From NCBI GenBank assembly GCA_030692765.1, contig JAUYUB010000004.1, forward strand, positions 1 through 55,390: a DNA stretch of 55,390 nucleotides. The letters run 5' to 3'. The translations under genes were made by a program, and so were the position numbers. Positions 18,310-27,159 of this stretch are shown here, one piece after another. Every line of letters starts with the position of its first letter. Within the stretch, counting starts at the first letter, position 1. The notes below the pieces were generated by a model. It did no database searches and was not told the origin of the DNA. It saw nothing but the letters and a program-made list of their open reading frames with translations. This stretch comes from Sulfuricurvum sp. (GTDB lineage Bacteria > Campylobacterota > Campylobacteria > Campylobacterales > Sulfurimonadaceae).

Positions 18310-21300
18310 CTATACTGCTAGAAAATCACTAAACGTCAATACAGGATGATCTGTTATTCCAATTATAGCAATTTGAACAGCTTGTACCTTAATAGCACTG
18401 CCATCTGCATCATAATAAAGTTTTCCAGTTGTTTGTTCGTATATGATGTAATCGTTTGCATCTGCTGTGTGATCACCTACAACAAGGAAGTTATCAGCCG
18501 TAAAGCCTTTAGTAAGTGCTTTAAATATCGTTTTACTCAATTGGATAGTATCGTCAGCTGCATTGAAATCAGAGAGTGTATCAATATTGGTTGCACCAAG
18601 TTTGGAAGTAAACTTAAAGATATCGTTTCCAGCTCCACCAACAAGGGTATCATTACCAAGTCCGCCATCAAGGGTATCATTACCTGTTGAGCCTGTTAGG
18701 ATATTAGCAAGTGCATTTCCAGTTAATATTGCGTTACTTGCTTCTGTATAGGTAAGGTTTTCAACTGCTGCTAGTTTAGCAATACTGTAGGTTGACAATG
18801 ATGTTTGTATCGTATCGGTACCTTCTCCAGCTTTTTCAGTGACTTTATCTGCAGTGTTATCAACGATACAGGTGTCATCTCCCAATCCTCCGGTCATCTT
18901 ATCAATTCCCTCACCTCCATTGAGGATATTGTCAGCACTATTACCAAGTAGGATATTGTTAAGGCTGTTTCCAGTTGCATTGACAGCAGCCGTTGCGGTT
19001 AATGTAAGGTTCTCTACATTGTCACCTAAGGTATAGGAAACACTGCTGTTAACTGTATCGATTTCGGTAGAAAGTGTTGATGTTTCGGTGACGGTATCAT
19101 TGATGTTATCTACGTAATAAATATCTTTACCCAATCCGCCAATCATCGTATCCGCACCTAGTCCACCATCAAGAAGGTTATTTCCTTTATTGCCTGTAAG
19201 GGTGTTATCCAGATCGTTTCCGTAGGCTTTATTGGAAGCAGTCCCCTCTAAAGTCAAGTTTTCTATGTTTGCAGTCAGAGTATAAGAAATTTTAGAGTAA
19301 ACGCTATCGTCTCCTTCAAGCTTAGCTTCGGTGATGATGTCCCCTTTATTATCGATATAGTAGGTATCATCCCCTAATCCGCCATTCATATTATCAGCTC
19401 CAACTCCGCCATTAAGAGTATTGTCCCATTCATTACCAATCAAAGTATTACCTAAAGTATTACCAATGAAATATATCTGAACAACATTTACAGTCGTACT
19501 TCCAGTAACGCCAAGCGCTCCACCCGCTCCTTGCATTCCTGTATTTCCATCGTTAAATATCCAGTCAATTTGGACGCTGGACGGAGGATTGACACCGGTG
19601 TTGCTATAGGCAATACTTTGTAATGCTTGATGGACCAATGTCTGGGTTGCATTCATGTTAAAAGTTAGCACCAATGTGCCGCTCGAATAGCTATACGTTC
19701 CCACTGTTGTCTCTGATGCAACAATATTTCCATTTGCTTGTCCCGCAACAATACCCGCACCTGAGAATTTATCCGCACTATTGTTTCCGCCATTGCGTAC
19801 AAGGGTCAGCGTCGCTCCGCCATAATTTCCGAGAGCGGAGAGCTCCGCATCATAGATCTGAACATCGCCGTCTAAGATAATAGGAGTGCTTTTTTCGATA
19901 AAGGTTGGAGTTCCGTTGAGAATATCCGTGTCAAAAGAAGTGTCTAAACTTCCATCGCTGTTGTAACGCGCGAGAACAAAATTGCCATTACCGCCCGCCA
20001 CCACAATTTTCCCATCTTCTTGAACGGTAACTCCTTGTATAAAATCATCCGTACCAAAATCAGTGGTCACTTTTCCGTCGCCGCCAAAGGTCGTATCAAG
20101 ACTCCCATCACTGTTATAGCGTACGAGGGCAAAATCATAATTGCTGCCATTTGCGGTATCTCCAGCCACTATAATTTTCCCATCTGCCTGAAGAGCAACG
20201 CTTCGACCTGTATCAATCCCTAAACCAATCGGAGTCGTTACTTTGCCATCACTGTCAAATGTCGTATCAAGGCTTCCATCACTGTTGTAGCGTACGAGGG
20301 CAAAATCATAACTGCTACCGGTATAACTAATTCCAGCTACAAGAATTTTTCCATCCGTCTGCAGTATCACACTCAATGCGCTGTCATTGGAACCACCAAC
20401 GCTGGTTATTACTTTTCCGTCGGAATCAAATGTGGTATCAAGAGTTCCGTCACTGTTATACCGTACTAGTGCAAACTTCCCGCAGGAATAGCCACAAGTA
20501 CTGCTATAGCCTGCTGTCAGAATTTTCCCATCTGCTTGAACGGCTATACTCAGGATGACATCCAAAGTTGAATTAAAATCGGTTATCACTTTTCCATTTA
20601 CACCGAATGTTGCATCTAAGCTTCCATCGCTATTGTATCGACCTACTGCAAAATTGCTATTCGAAAATCCCCCAACTAGAATTTTTTTGTCTGACTGAAC
20701 GGCAACACTGTAGCCACCTTCATATGAAGAACCAAAATCAGTCTCTACCTTTCCATCACCGTCAAATGTCGTATCAAGGCTTCCATCACTGTTGTAGCGA
20801 GCCAATACGAAATCATTATTACCTTGTCCAGCGACCACAATTTTTCCATCTACTTGGATAGTCACACTGGTAGCATAATCATTAAAGCCGCCCATATCCG
20901 TTGTCACTTTTCCATCTTCACTAAATGTCGTATCGAGAGTGCCGTCACTGCCATATCGGGCCAGTGCAAAATCACCATCATTAATACCGGCTGCTAAAAT
21001 TTTTCCATCCGGCTGAAAAATCACACTGGTAGCACCCGAAGACGAACCAAAGATGGTCGTTATTTTTCCATCCCCGATACCAAATGTCGGTGCTGTATTT
21101 GTTGATATGCTGATCGGATCAACAATCAAATTCGGATGTTCTTCGTAGGTACTGTAAGCTGTTGAACCACCTCTTGCGGTAATCGGAACATAGGTTCCGT
21201 TTACGACACCATTGCTTCCGTCCCATGCTACCAATGCACTAAAATTACTGATGGTTCCGCTATAGCCCAAATCCGGCACTACTTTGATATAGGTATTGCC

Positions 21301-22413
21301 ATCTGCCAAAAGATGAAGAGCACCTGTCGCAAGATTTTGTGAAGTGATTTGATGCCAAACAGCCCCTGCGTCAGCACCGGTAGTTGAATAATAAAGCGTT
21401 ACCGGAGCTGTCGTTACACTTGTGAGTGCAATTCCGTAAACACCATTTGCATCCGGATCGTTTACCAAATGAAAATCGGGAACATCCGGATCACCGATGA
21501 TACCCTGTATCGATACGACCAAAACTCCGTTTTCAGAAACATGGGAATCGGTAGCGGGAAGCAATACAGGGGCGCTATTGAGCACTACATCGAGAGAAGA
21601 TATGAGTATTGTCGTATCAGCAAACGTAATTTGTTCCATATTAAATAGGGTATCTGTACCATCGCGGGAAACAGTTTGATCGGTAATTGTAACGGAACCA
21701 TCAAAATTTTTGACGACTATATAACCTGACGCATTGCCACTATAGATCGCGGTATCTGTTCCATTTCCACCATCTATAATATTATCTCCGCTTGTGCCTG
21801 TAAGGGTGTCGTTATAGCTTGAGCCTATTAAATTTTCAAAATTTGCAATCGTATCCCACTCTCCAATTGTATATTGTGCACTTATAATAGATAAATTTAC
21901 CGTAACATCATTAGGGGCGTTTACGTATCTAAGCGTATCGTTGCCTAAACCACCATCGAGGGTGTCGTTGCCCGCTCCACCACCAATATTATCATTACCA
22001 CTAGCACCAAAAATTACATCATTACCATCATTACCAGAAATATAGTCATTGCCCGCTCCGCCACCAATATTATCATTACCACTAGCACCAAAAATTACAT
22101 CATTACCATCACTACCAGGAATATAGTTATTGCCAGTACTGCCTATATACGCAGTACCCTGACTTAGATAGGTTCCGCTATAAGTACCTACACTATTGTT
22201 GCCATTTGATAGCCCAACAATATAGTCAGTCGTGGCGATGGATGTATTTAAGGTCATTGTCCACGTTGACGTACCATCGCCTATAAAATCTACCACATTA
22301 ATGAGTGTTCCATTACTGGAGTAAATACCTCCTGCGCTTACGTAACTCATCGCTTCATCATATACGATTGTGAGGATGCTGCCTGAAATGCTTGCTGATG
22401 TTATGATTGCCAT
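18310..22413 (-). CDS. Large RTX/delta-60-repeat secreted protein, adhesin-like
   Basis: 1367 residues, no Sec signal peptide. In order: an N-terminal Ig-like domain (1-90); nonapeptide RTX calcium-binding repeats (about 95-240) including an exactly duplicated 27-residue unit; a cadherin-like region (about 270-430); seven delta-60 repeats (about 440-840, each centred on RYNSDGSLDTTF-type motifs followed by GKV); another cadherin-like segment; tandem RTX blocks with repeated GGLGxDxYYVDN and ENLTL motifs; and a final GGLGNDTLVGGAGNDIF block with a serralysin-like C-terminal end. RTX repeats plus an uncleaved acidic C-terminus indicate type I secretion, but no ABC exporter, adaptor or TolC gene is in this window. 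It occupies most of the tRNA-Met island and probably mediates surface attachment; an enzymatic role is not evident. Confidence 0.85.
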   Translation of the reverse strand: MAIITSASISGSILTIVYDEAMSYVSAGGIYSSNGTLINVVDFIGDGTSTWTMTLNTSIATTDYIVGLSNGNNSVGTYSGTYLSQGTAYIGSTGNNYIPGSDGNDVIFGASGNDNIGGGAGNDYISGNDGNDVIFGASGNDNIGGGAGNDTLDGGLGNDTLRYVNAPNDVTVNLSIISAQYTIGEWDTIANFENLIGSSYNDTLTGTSGDNIIDGGNGTDTAIYSGNASGYIVVKNFDGSVTITDQTVSRDGTDTLFNMEQITFADTTILISSLDVVLNSAPVLLPATDSHVSENGVLVVSIQGIIGDPDVPDFHLVNDPDANGVYGIALTSVTTAPVTLYYSTTGADAGAVWHQITSQNLATGALHLLADGNTYIKVVPDLGYSGTISNFSALVAWDGSNGVVNGTYVPITARGGSTAYSTYEEHPNLIVDPISISTNTAPTFGIGDGKITTIFGSSSGATSVIFQPDGKILAAGINDGDFALARYGSDGTLDTTFSEDGKVTTDMGGFNDYATSVTIQVDGKIVVAGQGNNDFVLARYNSDGSLDTTFDGDGKVETDFGSSYEGGYSVAVQSDKKILVGGFSNSNFAVGRYNSDGSLDATFGVNGKVITDFNSTLDVILSIAVQADGKILTAGYSSTCGYSCGKFALVRYNSDGTLDTTFDSDGKVITSVGGSNDSALSVILQTDGKILVAGISYTGSSYDFALVRYNSDGSLDTTFDSDGKVTTPIGLGIDTGRSVALQADGKIIVAGDTANGSNYDFALVRYNSDGSLDTTFGGDGKVTTDFGTDDFIQGVTVQEDGKIVVAGGNGNFVLARYNSDGSLDTSFDTDILNGTPTFIEKSTPIILDGDVQIYDAELSALGNYGGATLTLVRNGGNNSADKFSGAGIVAGQANGNIVASETTVGTYSYSSGTLVLTFNMNATQTLVHQALQSIAYSNTGVNPPSSVQIDWIFNDGNTGMQGAGGALGVTGSTTVNVVQIYFIGNTLGNTLIGNEWDNTLNGGVGADNMNGGLGDDTYYIDNKGDIITEAKLEGDDSVYSKISYTLTANIENLTLEGTASNKAYGNDLDNTLTGNKGNNLLDGGLGADTMIGGLGKDIYYVDNINDTVTETSTLSTEIDTVNSSVSYTLGDNVENLTLTATAAVNATGNSLNNILLGNSADNILNGGEGIDKMTGGLGDDTCIVDNTADKVTEKAGEGTDTIQTSLSTYSIAKLAAVENLTYTEASNAILTGNALANILTGSTGNDTLDGGLGNDTLVGGAGNDIFKFTSKLGATNIDTLSDFNAADDTIQLSKTIFKALTKGFTADNFLVVGDHTADANDYIIYEQTTGKLYYDADGSAIKVQAVQIAIIGITDHPVLTFSDFLAV
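21970..22131 (-). repeat. Two tandem 81-bp units inside the RTX gene
   Basis: The units 21970-22050 and 22051-22131 are nearly identical and in register, each encoding 27 residues (three nonapeptides, for example GNDVIFGAS-GNDNIGGGA). The few differences are mostly at the unit ends. Such young in-frame duplications indicate recent expansion or slippage of the calcium-binding array. Confidence 0.85.
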
Positions 22414-22474
22414 GATAAACTCTTTATATCAAAGATGCTACAGTTTAAAACTATCAGTATAAATAAACACTTAA

Positions 22475-22726
22475 TTACATATAAAAATTTCTAAACTTAC
22501 CTGTTTTGATTTTTCCCCATAAAGACAAATGGCGCCAAAGCCATTCCTTAAAAAGGGTAATGAAAACCCAAGACAGTTTCAGTGGATGATACAAAATAGC
22601 TCTATCTAATTTAAGCTTTTTGTAATTTAGCACCAATTTAAAAAAATATTGATAGATTCCGTAGAGGTCAATCGGTAAGATGCCGATGATAGTTAAGAAC
22701 TTAATTTTTCCATTTGCTTTCGGATA
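22475..22726 (-). pseudogene. 3' remnant of an unrecognised membrane-associated gene
   Basis: An open stretch of 83 codons without a plausible start ends at TAA 22475-22477. It reads YPKANGKIKFLTIIGILPID and then aromatic, basic segments (LYGIYQYFFKLVLNYKKLK, HPLKLSWVFITLFKEWLWRH). The composition is protein-like, with a hydrophobic helix and a basic C-terminus, unlike random AT-rich sequence. A TGA directly precedes it. I read it as the tail of a gene truncated by rearrangement in the island; the family was not recognised. Confidence 0.4.
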
Positions 22727-22790
22727 TCATAGTGGTTCCTGTTACCCAATTGCACAGTAAATTCACTTGTGACCTCAGTATCTCGGCGCC

Positions 22791-23060
22791 CTAAATATTG
22801 AGAGTATATTCTTTTAATGCTTCTTCTTTATAATTTTCAAAAATAGTGTTAATCTCTACAAATCTAATCATAATTTCTTCTTTTGACAAATTTTGTAAGT
22901 ATAAAAAATATGGGGTTGATTGTATCAGAAAAGAACTGACTATCTTTTTGGCAAGCTTGAGATTTTTAGTTTTTAGACTAAATATGAATTGTTTTTGAGA
23001 ATTGGGTATTTTTCGATAAAACTTGTAGTAGCCAAAACTATTTTTTATAACATACTTCAT
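22791..23060 (-). pseudogene. N-terminal fragment of a tyrosine-type integrase
   Basis: 89 residues starting MKYVIKNSFGYYKFYRKIPN, followed by FSLKTKNLKLAKKIVSSFL. The pattern 'aromatic-x-RKIP ... SLKTKxLKLAKK' is the usual N-terminal arm-binding domain of phage and island integrases. The frame stops after YTLNI, before any core-binding or catalytic domain, whereas complete enzymes are about 350-420 residues. The catalytic Arg, His and Tyr are therefore absent. The position, 130 bp inside the tRNA-Met gene, is where an island integrase is expected. The element is probably no longer self-mobile. Confidence 0.65.
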
Positions 23061-23071
23061 TGAACGCCTCG

Positions 23072-23111
23072 GTTGTCAGAAAGTTGTCAAAAAAAAGCTA
23101 AGAAGTTGTCA
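23072..23111 (+). repeat. Three phased GTTGTCA heptamers next to the attachment site
   Basis: Identical heptamers start at 23072, 23083 and 23105, all in the same orientation, with start-to-start distances of 11 and 22 bp, that is one and two helical turns. They lie between the integrase fragment and the tRNA-Met 3' end. Arm-type integrase sites, or operator sites of an excisionase, would have this placement and phasing. Confidence 0.5.
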
Positions 23112-23179
23112 TTATGGAAAAATAGCCATATTTAAAGGTTAAGTTAAGTTTTTGAAAGCGCCTATTTTAGGGAGTTTAT

Positions 23180-23205
23180 AAGGGGTGTAGATGGTGGCGA
23201 GAGAG
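23180..23205 (-). repeat. Proximal attachment-site-like repeat at the tRNA-Met 3' end
   Basis: AAGGGGTGTA directly followed by GATGGTGGCGAGAGAG, matching 16691-16718. The second block overlaps the tRNA 3' terminus, so an insertion here leaves the tRNA intact. It marks the tRNA side of the island. Confidence 0.75.
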
Positions 23206-23268
23206 GGACTCGAACCCTCGACCTCCGGCTTATGAGACCAGCGCTCTAACCAGCTGAGCTACCTAGCC
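23192..23268 (-). tRNA. tRNA-Met (CAU), elongator type
   Basis: 77 bases with encoded CCA. The cloverleaf is clear: acceptor GGCTAGG/TCTCGCC with one U-C mismatch, D arm GCTC/GAGC, anticodon arm CTGGT/GCCGG with loop CTCATAA (anticodon CAT), and T arm GAGGG/CCCTC. The first acceptor pair is G-C, which argues against initiator tRNA. A CAT anticodon could also be tRNA-Ile2 after lysidine modification. A TATACT -10 element lies at 23283-23288. Its 3' end serves as the island attachment site. Confidence 0.9.
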
Positions 23269-23419
23269 ATCTATTCTTGTGTAGTATAACAAGGTCGAAA
23301 TTATAATGATAAATAACTTATTATTAGCTAAAACATAAATATTTTTTAAATACCCCAACAATTTTCAAAAGATTACATCTTTATAACTCACAAATATTGA
23401 GCCAACAAGACTAAAGTAA

Positions 23420-23448
23420 TTGACAATTAATGTGTTCTCGTGTACAAT
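23420..23448 (+). promoter_or_regulatory. groESL promoter
   Basis: TTGACA (23420-23425), a 17-bp spacer and TACAAT (23443-23448) form a strong housekeeping promoter 38 bp before the groES ATG. No CIRCE inverted repeat (TTAGCACTC-N9-GAGTGCTAA) was seen in the upstream 200 bases, so HrcA control of the usual kind is not evident. Confidence 0.8.
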
Positions 23449-23485
23449 CGCGCACATAAAATTGAATACAATCAAAGGAAATGCA

Positions 23486-23746
23486 ATGAACTTTCAACCG
23501 CTTGGAAAACGTGTATTGGTCCAACGTCTCGAAGAGGCAACAACAACCGCATCAGGTATCATCATCCCTGACAATGCAAAAGAAAAACCGTCACAAGGTA
23601 CCGTCATCTCAGTCAGTACTGAAGTTGAAAACGTAAATGCTGGCGACACTGTCGTATTTGGCAAATATGCTGGAAATGAACTCACTATCGAAGGTAAAGC
23701 CTATTTGGTCATCGAAACGGATGATTTATTCGGAATTATTAAATAA
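23486..23746 (+). CDS. groES: Co-chaperonin GroES
   Basis: 86 residues from the ATG at 23486, which is preceded by AAGGAA and gives the family start [14 protein letters not shown]. The mobile loop ([20 protein letters not shown]) and the final [12 protein letters not shown] are typical. GroES caps the GroEL ring to enclose folding substrates in the cytoplasm. groEL follows after 28 nt in the same operon. The extra 22 residues possible upstream overlap the promoter and are rejected. Confidence 0.97.
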   Translation: MNFQPLGKRVLVQRLEEATTTASGIIIPDNAKEKPSQGTVISVSTEVENVNAGDTVVFGKYAGNELTIEGKAYLVIETDDLFGIIK

Positions 23747-23774
23747 TTAACCAATCATATTAAAGGACTAAACA

Positions 23775-25406
23775 ATGGCAAAAGAAATACATTATTCAGA
23801 CGACGCTCGTAACAAATTAGCAGCAGGCGTACAAAAGCTCACAGATGCCGTAAAAGTAACCATGGGGCCACGTGGCCGTAATGTACTTATCCAAAGAAGC
23901 TACGGCGCACCTATGATTACCAAAGATGGTGTATCGGTAGCAAAAGAAGTGGAACTCAAAGATCCTCTTGAAAACATGGGAGCACAACTCGTTAAAGAAG
24001 TTGCTTCTAATACAGCTGATGAGGCAGGAGATGGTACGACTACGGCAACGATCCTTGCTAATGCAATTTTCAAAGAAGGTCTTCGTAATATCACAGCGGG
24101 TGCCAATCCAATCGAAGTCAAACGCGGTATGGATAAAGCGACTGAAGCAATTTTGGCAGAGCTAAAAGCAGCTTCACGTATTATCAATGATAAAAAAGAG
24201 ATCGCACAAGTAGCCACCATCTCTGCAAACTCAGATGAGCGTATCGGTGCAATGATCGCGGAAGCTATGGATAAAGTTGGCCGAGACGGTGTTATTACCG
24301 TTGAAGAAGCAAAAGGAATCAATGACGAACTTGACGTTGTTGAGGGAATGCAGTTTGACAGAGGATACCTTAGCCCTTACTTCATCACCAATAGTGAGAA
24401 GATGACCGTTGAATTGGAACACCCGTTTATCCTCCTTTTTGATCAAAAGATTTCTAATCTCAAAGATTTGCTACCGGTACTAGAGCAAGTACAGAAAAGC
24501 TCACGTCCTTTGCTTATCATCGCAGAAGATGTTGACGGTGAAGCGTTGGCAACTTTGGTTGTCAACAAATTACGCGGTATCTTGAACATCACTGCGGTTA
24601 AAGCTCCAGGATTCGGTGATCGTCGTAAAGCGATGCTTCAAGACATCGCAGTTCTTACCCGTGCGCAACTCATCAGTGAAGAGATCGGCCGTACACTTGA
24701 GAGCGCTACCGTTGCAGACCTCGGACAAGCATCACGTGTCGTAATCAGCAAGGATAACACTACCATCGTTGACGGGGCCGGCGAAAAAGAGGCGGTTGCT
24801 TCTCGTATCAAAGAGATCCGTACCCAAATCGAAAGTACAACCAGCGAATACGACAAAGAAAAACTCCAAGAGCGTCTTGCAAAACTTGCAGGCGGTGTTG
24901 CGGTTATCAAAGTAGGTGCTGCCACTGAGACAGAAATGAAAGAGAAAAAAGACCGTGTTGACGACGCTCTATCAGCAACCAAAGCAGCGGTTGAAGAGGG
25001 AATCGTTATCGGTGGCGGTGCGGCACTGATCCGCGCAGCAGCCAAAGTAAAACACGACCTTACCGGCGATCAAAAAATCGGATGGGAGATCATTCTTCGC
25101 GCTATCACGGCACCGGTCAAACAAATCGCAGAAAATGCAGGTTATGACGCTGGTGTAGTGGTAAACACAATCGTTTCCTCTAGCAATCAAAATCTTGGAT
25201 TTAATGCGGCAACGGGTGAATACGTTGATATGTACGAAGCAGGGATTATCGATCCATTGAAAGTTGAGCGCGTTGCACTTACCAATGCTACTTCTGTTTC
25301 TAGTATGTTATTAACGACCGAAGCTACTATTCATGAGATTAAAGAAGACAAGCCTTCTATGCCTGACATGAGCGGCATGGGCGGGATGGGTGGAATGGGA
25401 ATGTGA
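23775..25406 (+). CDS. groEL: Chaperonin GroEL
   Basis: 543 residues, full length. The ATP-binding motifs [13 protein letters not shown] near residue 30 and [11 protein letters not shown] near 86 are intact, as is the glycine-rich GGGAALIRA near 415, and the C-terminus is the usual [12 protein letters not shown] tail. Aggregated or nascent proteins are folded in its double-ring cavity with GroES. AAAGGA precedes the ATG. It is the only chaperonin copy in the window. Confidence 0.98.
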   Translation: MAKEIHYSDDARNKLAAGVQKLTDAVKVTMGPRGRNVLIQRSYGAPMITKDGVSVAKEVELKDPLENMGAQLVKEVASNTADEAGDGTTTATILANAIFKEGLRNITAGANPIEVKRGMDKATEAILAELKAASRIINDKKEIAQVATISANSDERIGAMIAEAMDKVGRDGVITVEEAKGINDELDVVEGMQFDRGYLSPYFITNSEKMTVELEHPFILLFDQKISNLKDLLPVLEQVQKSSRPLLIIAEDVDGEALATLVVNKLRGILNITAVKAPGFGDRRKAMLQDIAVLTRAQLISEEIGRTLESATVADLGQASRVVISKDNTTIVDGAGEKEAVASRIKEIRTQIESTTSEYDKEKLQERLAKLAGGVAVIKVGAATETEMKEKKDRVDDALSATKAAVEEGIVIGGGAALIRAAAKVKHDLTGDQKIGWEIILRAITAPVKQIAENAGYDAGVVVNTIVSSSNQNLGFNAATGEYVDMYEAGIIDPLKVERVALTNATSVSSMLLTTEATIHEIKEDKPSMPDMSGMGGMGGMGM

Positions 25407-25506
25407 TCCCATCCGCTTCTTTCCCCTTCCATGCTACAATATATAATATTTTAAAACAAATTAAGACTGTTGGGATATAATCTTCCATATCATTTTGGAG
25501 TGCCCA

Positions 25507-25875
25507 TTGAAACCCTTACTACTACTCATAACCTTACTCTCATTAAGTCAAGCCGCAGAAATCAAAAAAACATATTACGACAATGACAAAATTGAGCTCG
25601 AAGAAACTTATGAAAATGGTCTTCGCCACGGCCTCTGTAAAAGTTATTTTGAAAGCGGGAAGCTTGAAGCTGAAATAAGCTATTCCGAAGGAAAGCGCCA
25701 CGGTACAACGAAAAGCTATTACGAGAATGGGCAGCTTGAATCGTCTATCCTGTATAACAATGGCAAAAGGAATGGTCTGGTTATCAGTTATTTCGAAGAT
25801 GGTAAAATAGAATCTGAAGTTGTGTTTAAAAATGGTGCCCCAATCGGGGCGGTTAAGCACCATACTTACAAGTGA
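25507..25875 (+). CDS. Exported MORN-variant repeat protein
   Basis: 122 residues from a TTG at 25507, chosen because GGAG lies 6 nt upstream and because translation then begins with a signal peptide (MKPLLLLITLLSLSQA, cleavage before AEIKK). The mature part is four to five tandem repeats of about 23 residues (YENGLRHGLCKSYFESGKLE and relatives), the MORN_2/antitoxin YwqK-like variant. These form an extended beta-structure for protein contacts. It is presumably periplasmic or lipid-free surface located. Its 3' end overlaps the convergent DUF475 gene by 10 bp. Function unknown. Confidence 0.75.
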   Translation: MKPLLLLITLLSLSQAAEIKKTYYDNDKIELEETYENGLRHGLCKSYFESGKLEAEISYSEGKRHGTTKSYYENGQLESSILYNNGKRNGLVISYFEDGKIESEVVFKNGAPIGAVKHHTYK

Positions 25876-26846
25876 GCATTTGCCTTTTTATTCTCCCAAA
25901 TTGAATGAGTAAACGCGATTGCAATCAATCCGATTCCAATCGTTCCCGTAACCGTTTCACTAATATGCATCGTGATCTTCATAAGCATAATAATCGCTAA
26001 AATTCCAATAGCGTAATGGGCTCCATGCTCAAGATAACGAAAGTGTGAAAGCGTTTGATGCTCAACAAAGTAGATTGTCATACTCCGAACAAACATCGCA
26101 CCAACTCCCAATCCGATCATGATAATGAAAATGTTACTGGTCAACGCAAACGCTCCGATCACACCATCAAAACTGAAACTCGCATCTAATATTTCCAGAT
26201 AAATAAATCCGGCAATACCGCTTTTCACCGTATCGGATGAGAGAAAATGATCCAGCATACCCAATAAAGAATGCAATAGGATTCCATACATGAATGCTAA
26301 TACCACAGCAAAGTCTTGCGTGATCTGCCCAAGCGTAATCCCGACTATAATTGCCGTAATAAGCTCAATATTCGCAACTCCCGAAAACTTTCCTAAAATC
26401 TTAGAGCCCTCTACAAATTTAACCCATTTAATGTCGCGTTCCTCAAAGAAAAAGTCTAAAAACACCATCAATAAAAAGGCTCCACCAAAAGCAAAGATGG
26501 TGGTCTCCGTGCTCTTCAGCATAGCTTCATAGCGGCCTGGCTCATTCATCGCCACTTGTAACGTTTCTATGAGTCCCATACCCGTTACAATGGAAACAAT
26601 TGCCAAAGGGAATACAAGCCTCATGCCAAAAACTGCAATGGGAATACCGTAAAGGATAAAACGTTTCTGCCAAATCGGATCCATAGTTTCCAAAACTTTG
26701 GCATTAACAACCGCATTGTCAAACGACAATGAAACTTCGAGAATAATAAGTAGAAAAGTGATGTAGATAGCGGCAAGTCCGCCCAGATAAAACGAAGCGA
26801 TCAGACCCAAAGCCATAATCACAAAAGAAGAGTAAAAGTAGCGCAT
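25866..26846 (-). CDS. DUF475 (TerC-like) integral membrane protein
   Basis: 326 residues with about eight to nine membrane helices. Acidic residues embedded in helices (LEVSLSFDNAVVNAK near 37-51 and LDASFSFDGVIGA near 220-232) are the hallmark of the TerC/DUF475 superfamily, where the two half-motifs are thought to bind or move metal ions. The length and both motifs match the family. The physiological substrate is not established; manganese or other divalent metal handling is the likely class. It is monocistronic and convergent with the MORN-repeat gene. Confidence 0.85.
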   Translation of the reverse strand: MRYFYSSFVIMALGLIASFYLGGLAAIYITFLLIILEVSLSFDNAVVNAKVLETMDPIWQKRFILYGIPIAVFGMRLVFPLAIVSIVTGMGLIETLQVAMNEPGRYEAMLKSTETTIFAFGGAFLLMVFLDFFFEERDIKWVKFVEGSKILGKFSGVANIELITAIIVGITLGQITQDFAVVLAFMYGILLHSLLGMLDHFLSSDTVKSGIAGFIYLEILDASFSFDGVIGAFALTSNIFIIMIGLGVGAMFVRSMTIYFVEHQTLSHFRYLEHGAHYAIGILAIIMLMKITMHISETVTGTIGIGLIAIAFTHSIWENKKANAHL

Positions 26847-26901
26847 TTAACACCTTATGAATACAGATGCGCCATTATAGACAATAGTCTATTAAAAAAA
26901 T

Positions 26902-27156
26902 TTACTTATGGCGGGAAAAACGGAGCTGCTTACCTAACTTTTCTTTTTTAGTACGTAAAAAAAGTTTTGCTTGCACATAGGTTTTTAGATGTTTACGTGA
27001 TGGTGTATACGTGCTGAAGGCTTTCGCTCTTTCTCTAAATAGCGGAGTGTAATGAGCATAAAAGTTTTTGCATTTCTCAAATGGTGATGGGGTAACACTC
27101 ATTGATAAAAAAATCTCGTCTAATCCCAATCTCTCTTCTTGTGTTAAGCAGCTCAT
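26902..27156 (-). CDS. Small basic protein paired with an XRE regulator
   Basis: 84 residues, rich in Lys and Arg at the C-terminal half (RKHLKTYVQAKLFLRTKKEK), with an acidic start (SCLTQEERLGLDEIFLS). No family was recognised. It follows the XRE gene by 3 nt and so is surely co-transcribed. The pair (HTH protein, then a small basic partner) could be a regulator with its anti-factor or an uncharacterised toxin-antitoxin pair; neither is shown. Confidence 0.55.
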   Translation of the reverse strand: MSCLTQEERLGLDEIFLSMSVTPSPFEKCKNFYAHYTPLFRERAKAFSTYTPSRKHLKTYVQAKLFLRTKKEKLGKQLRFSRHK

Positions 27157-27159
27157 ACC

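Noticed and set aside
19900-21060. Regularly spaced near-identical DNA repeats that could suggest a CRISPR array
   Set aside because: They are in-frame delta-60 protein repeats within one large gene; spacing and sequence vary with codons and no cas genes are present.
23270-23480. Possible CIRCE operator before groES
   Set aside because: No TTAGCACTC/GAGTGCTAA inverted repeat could be found in the region.
24638-25045. Open frame opposite to groEL
   Set aside because: Low-complexity Ala/Ser composition caused by groEL codon usage on the other strand.
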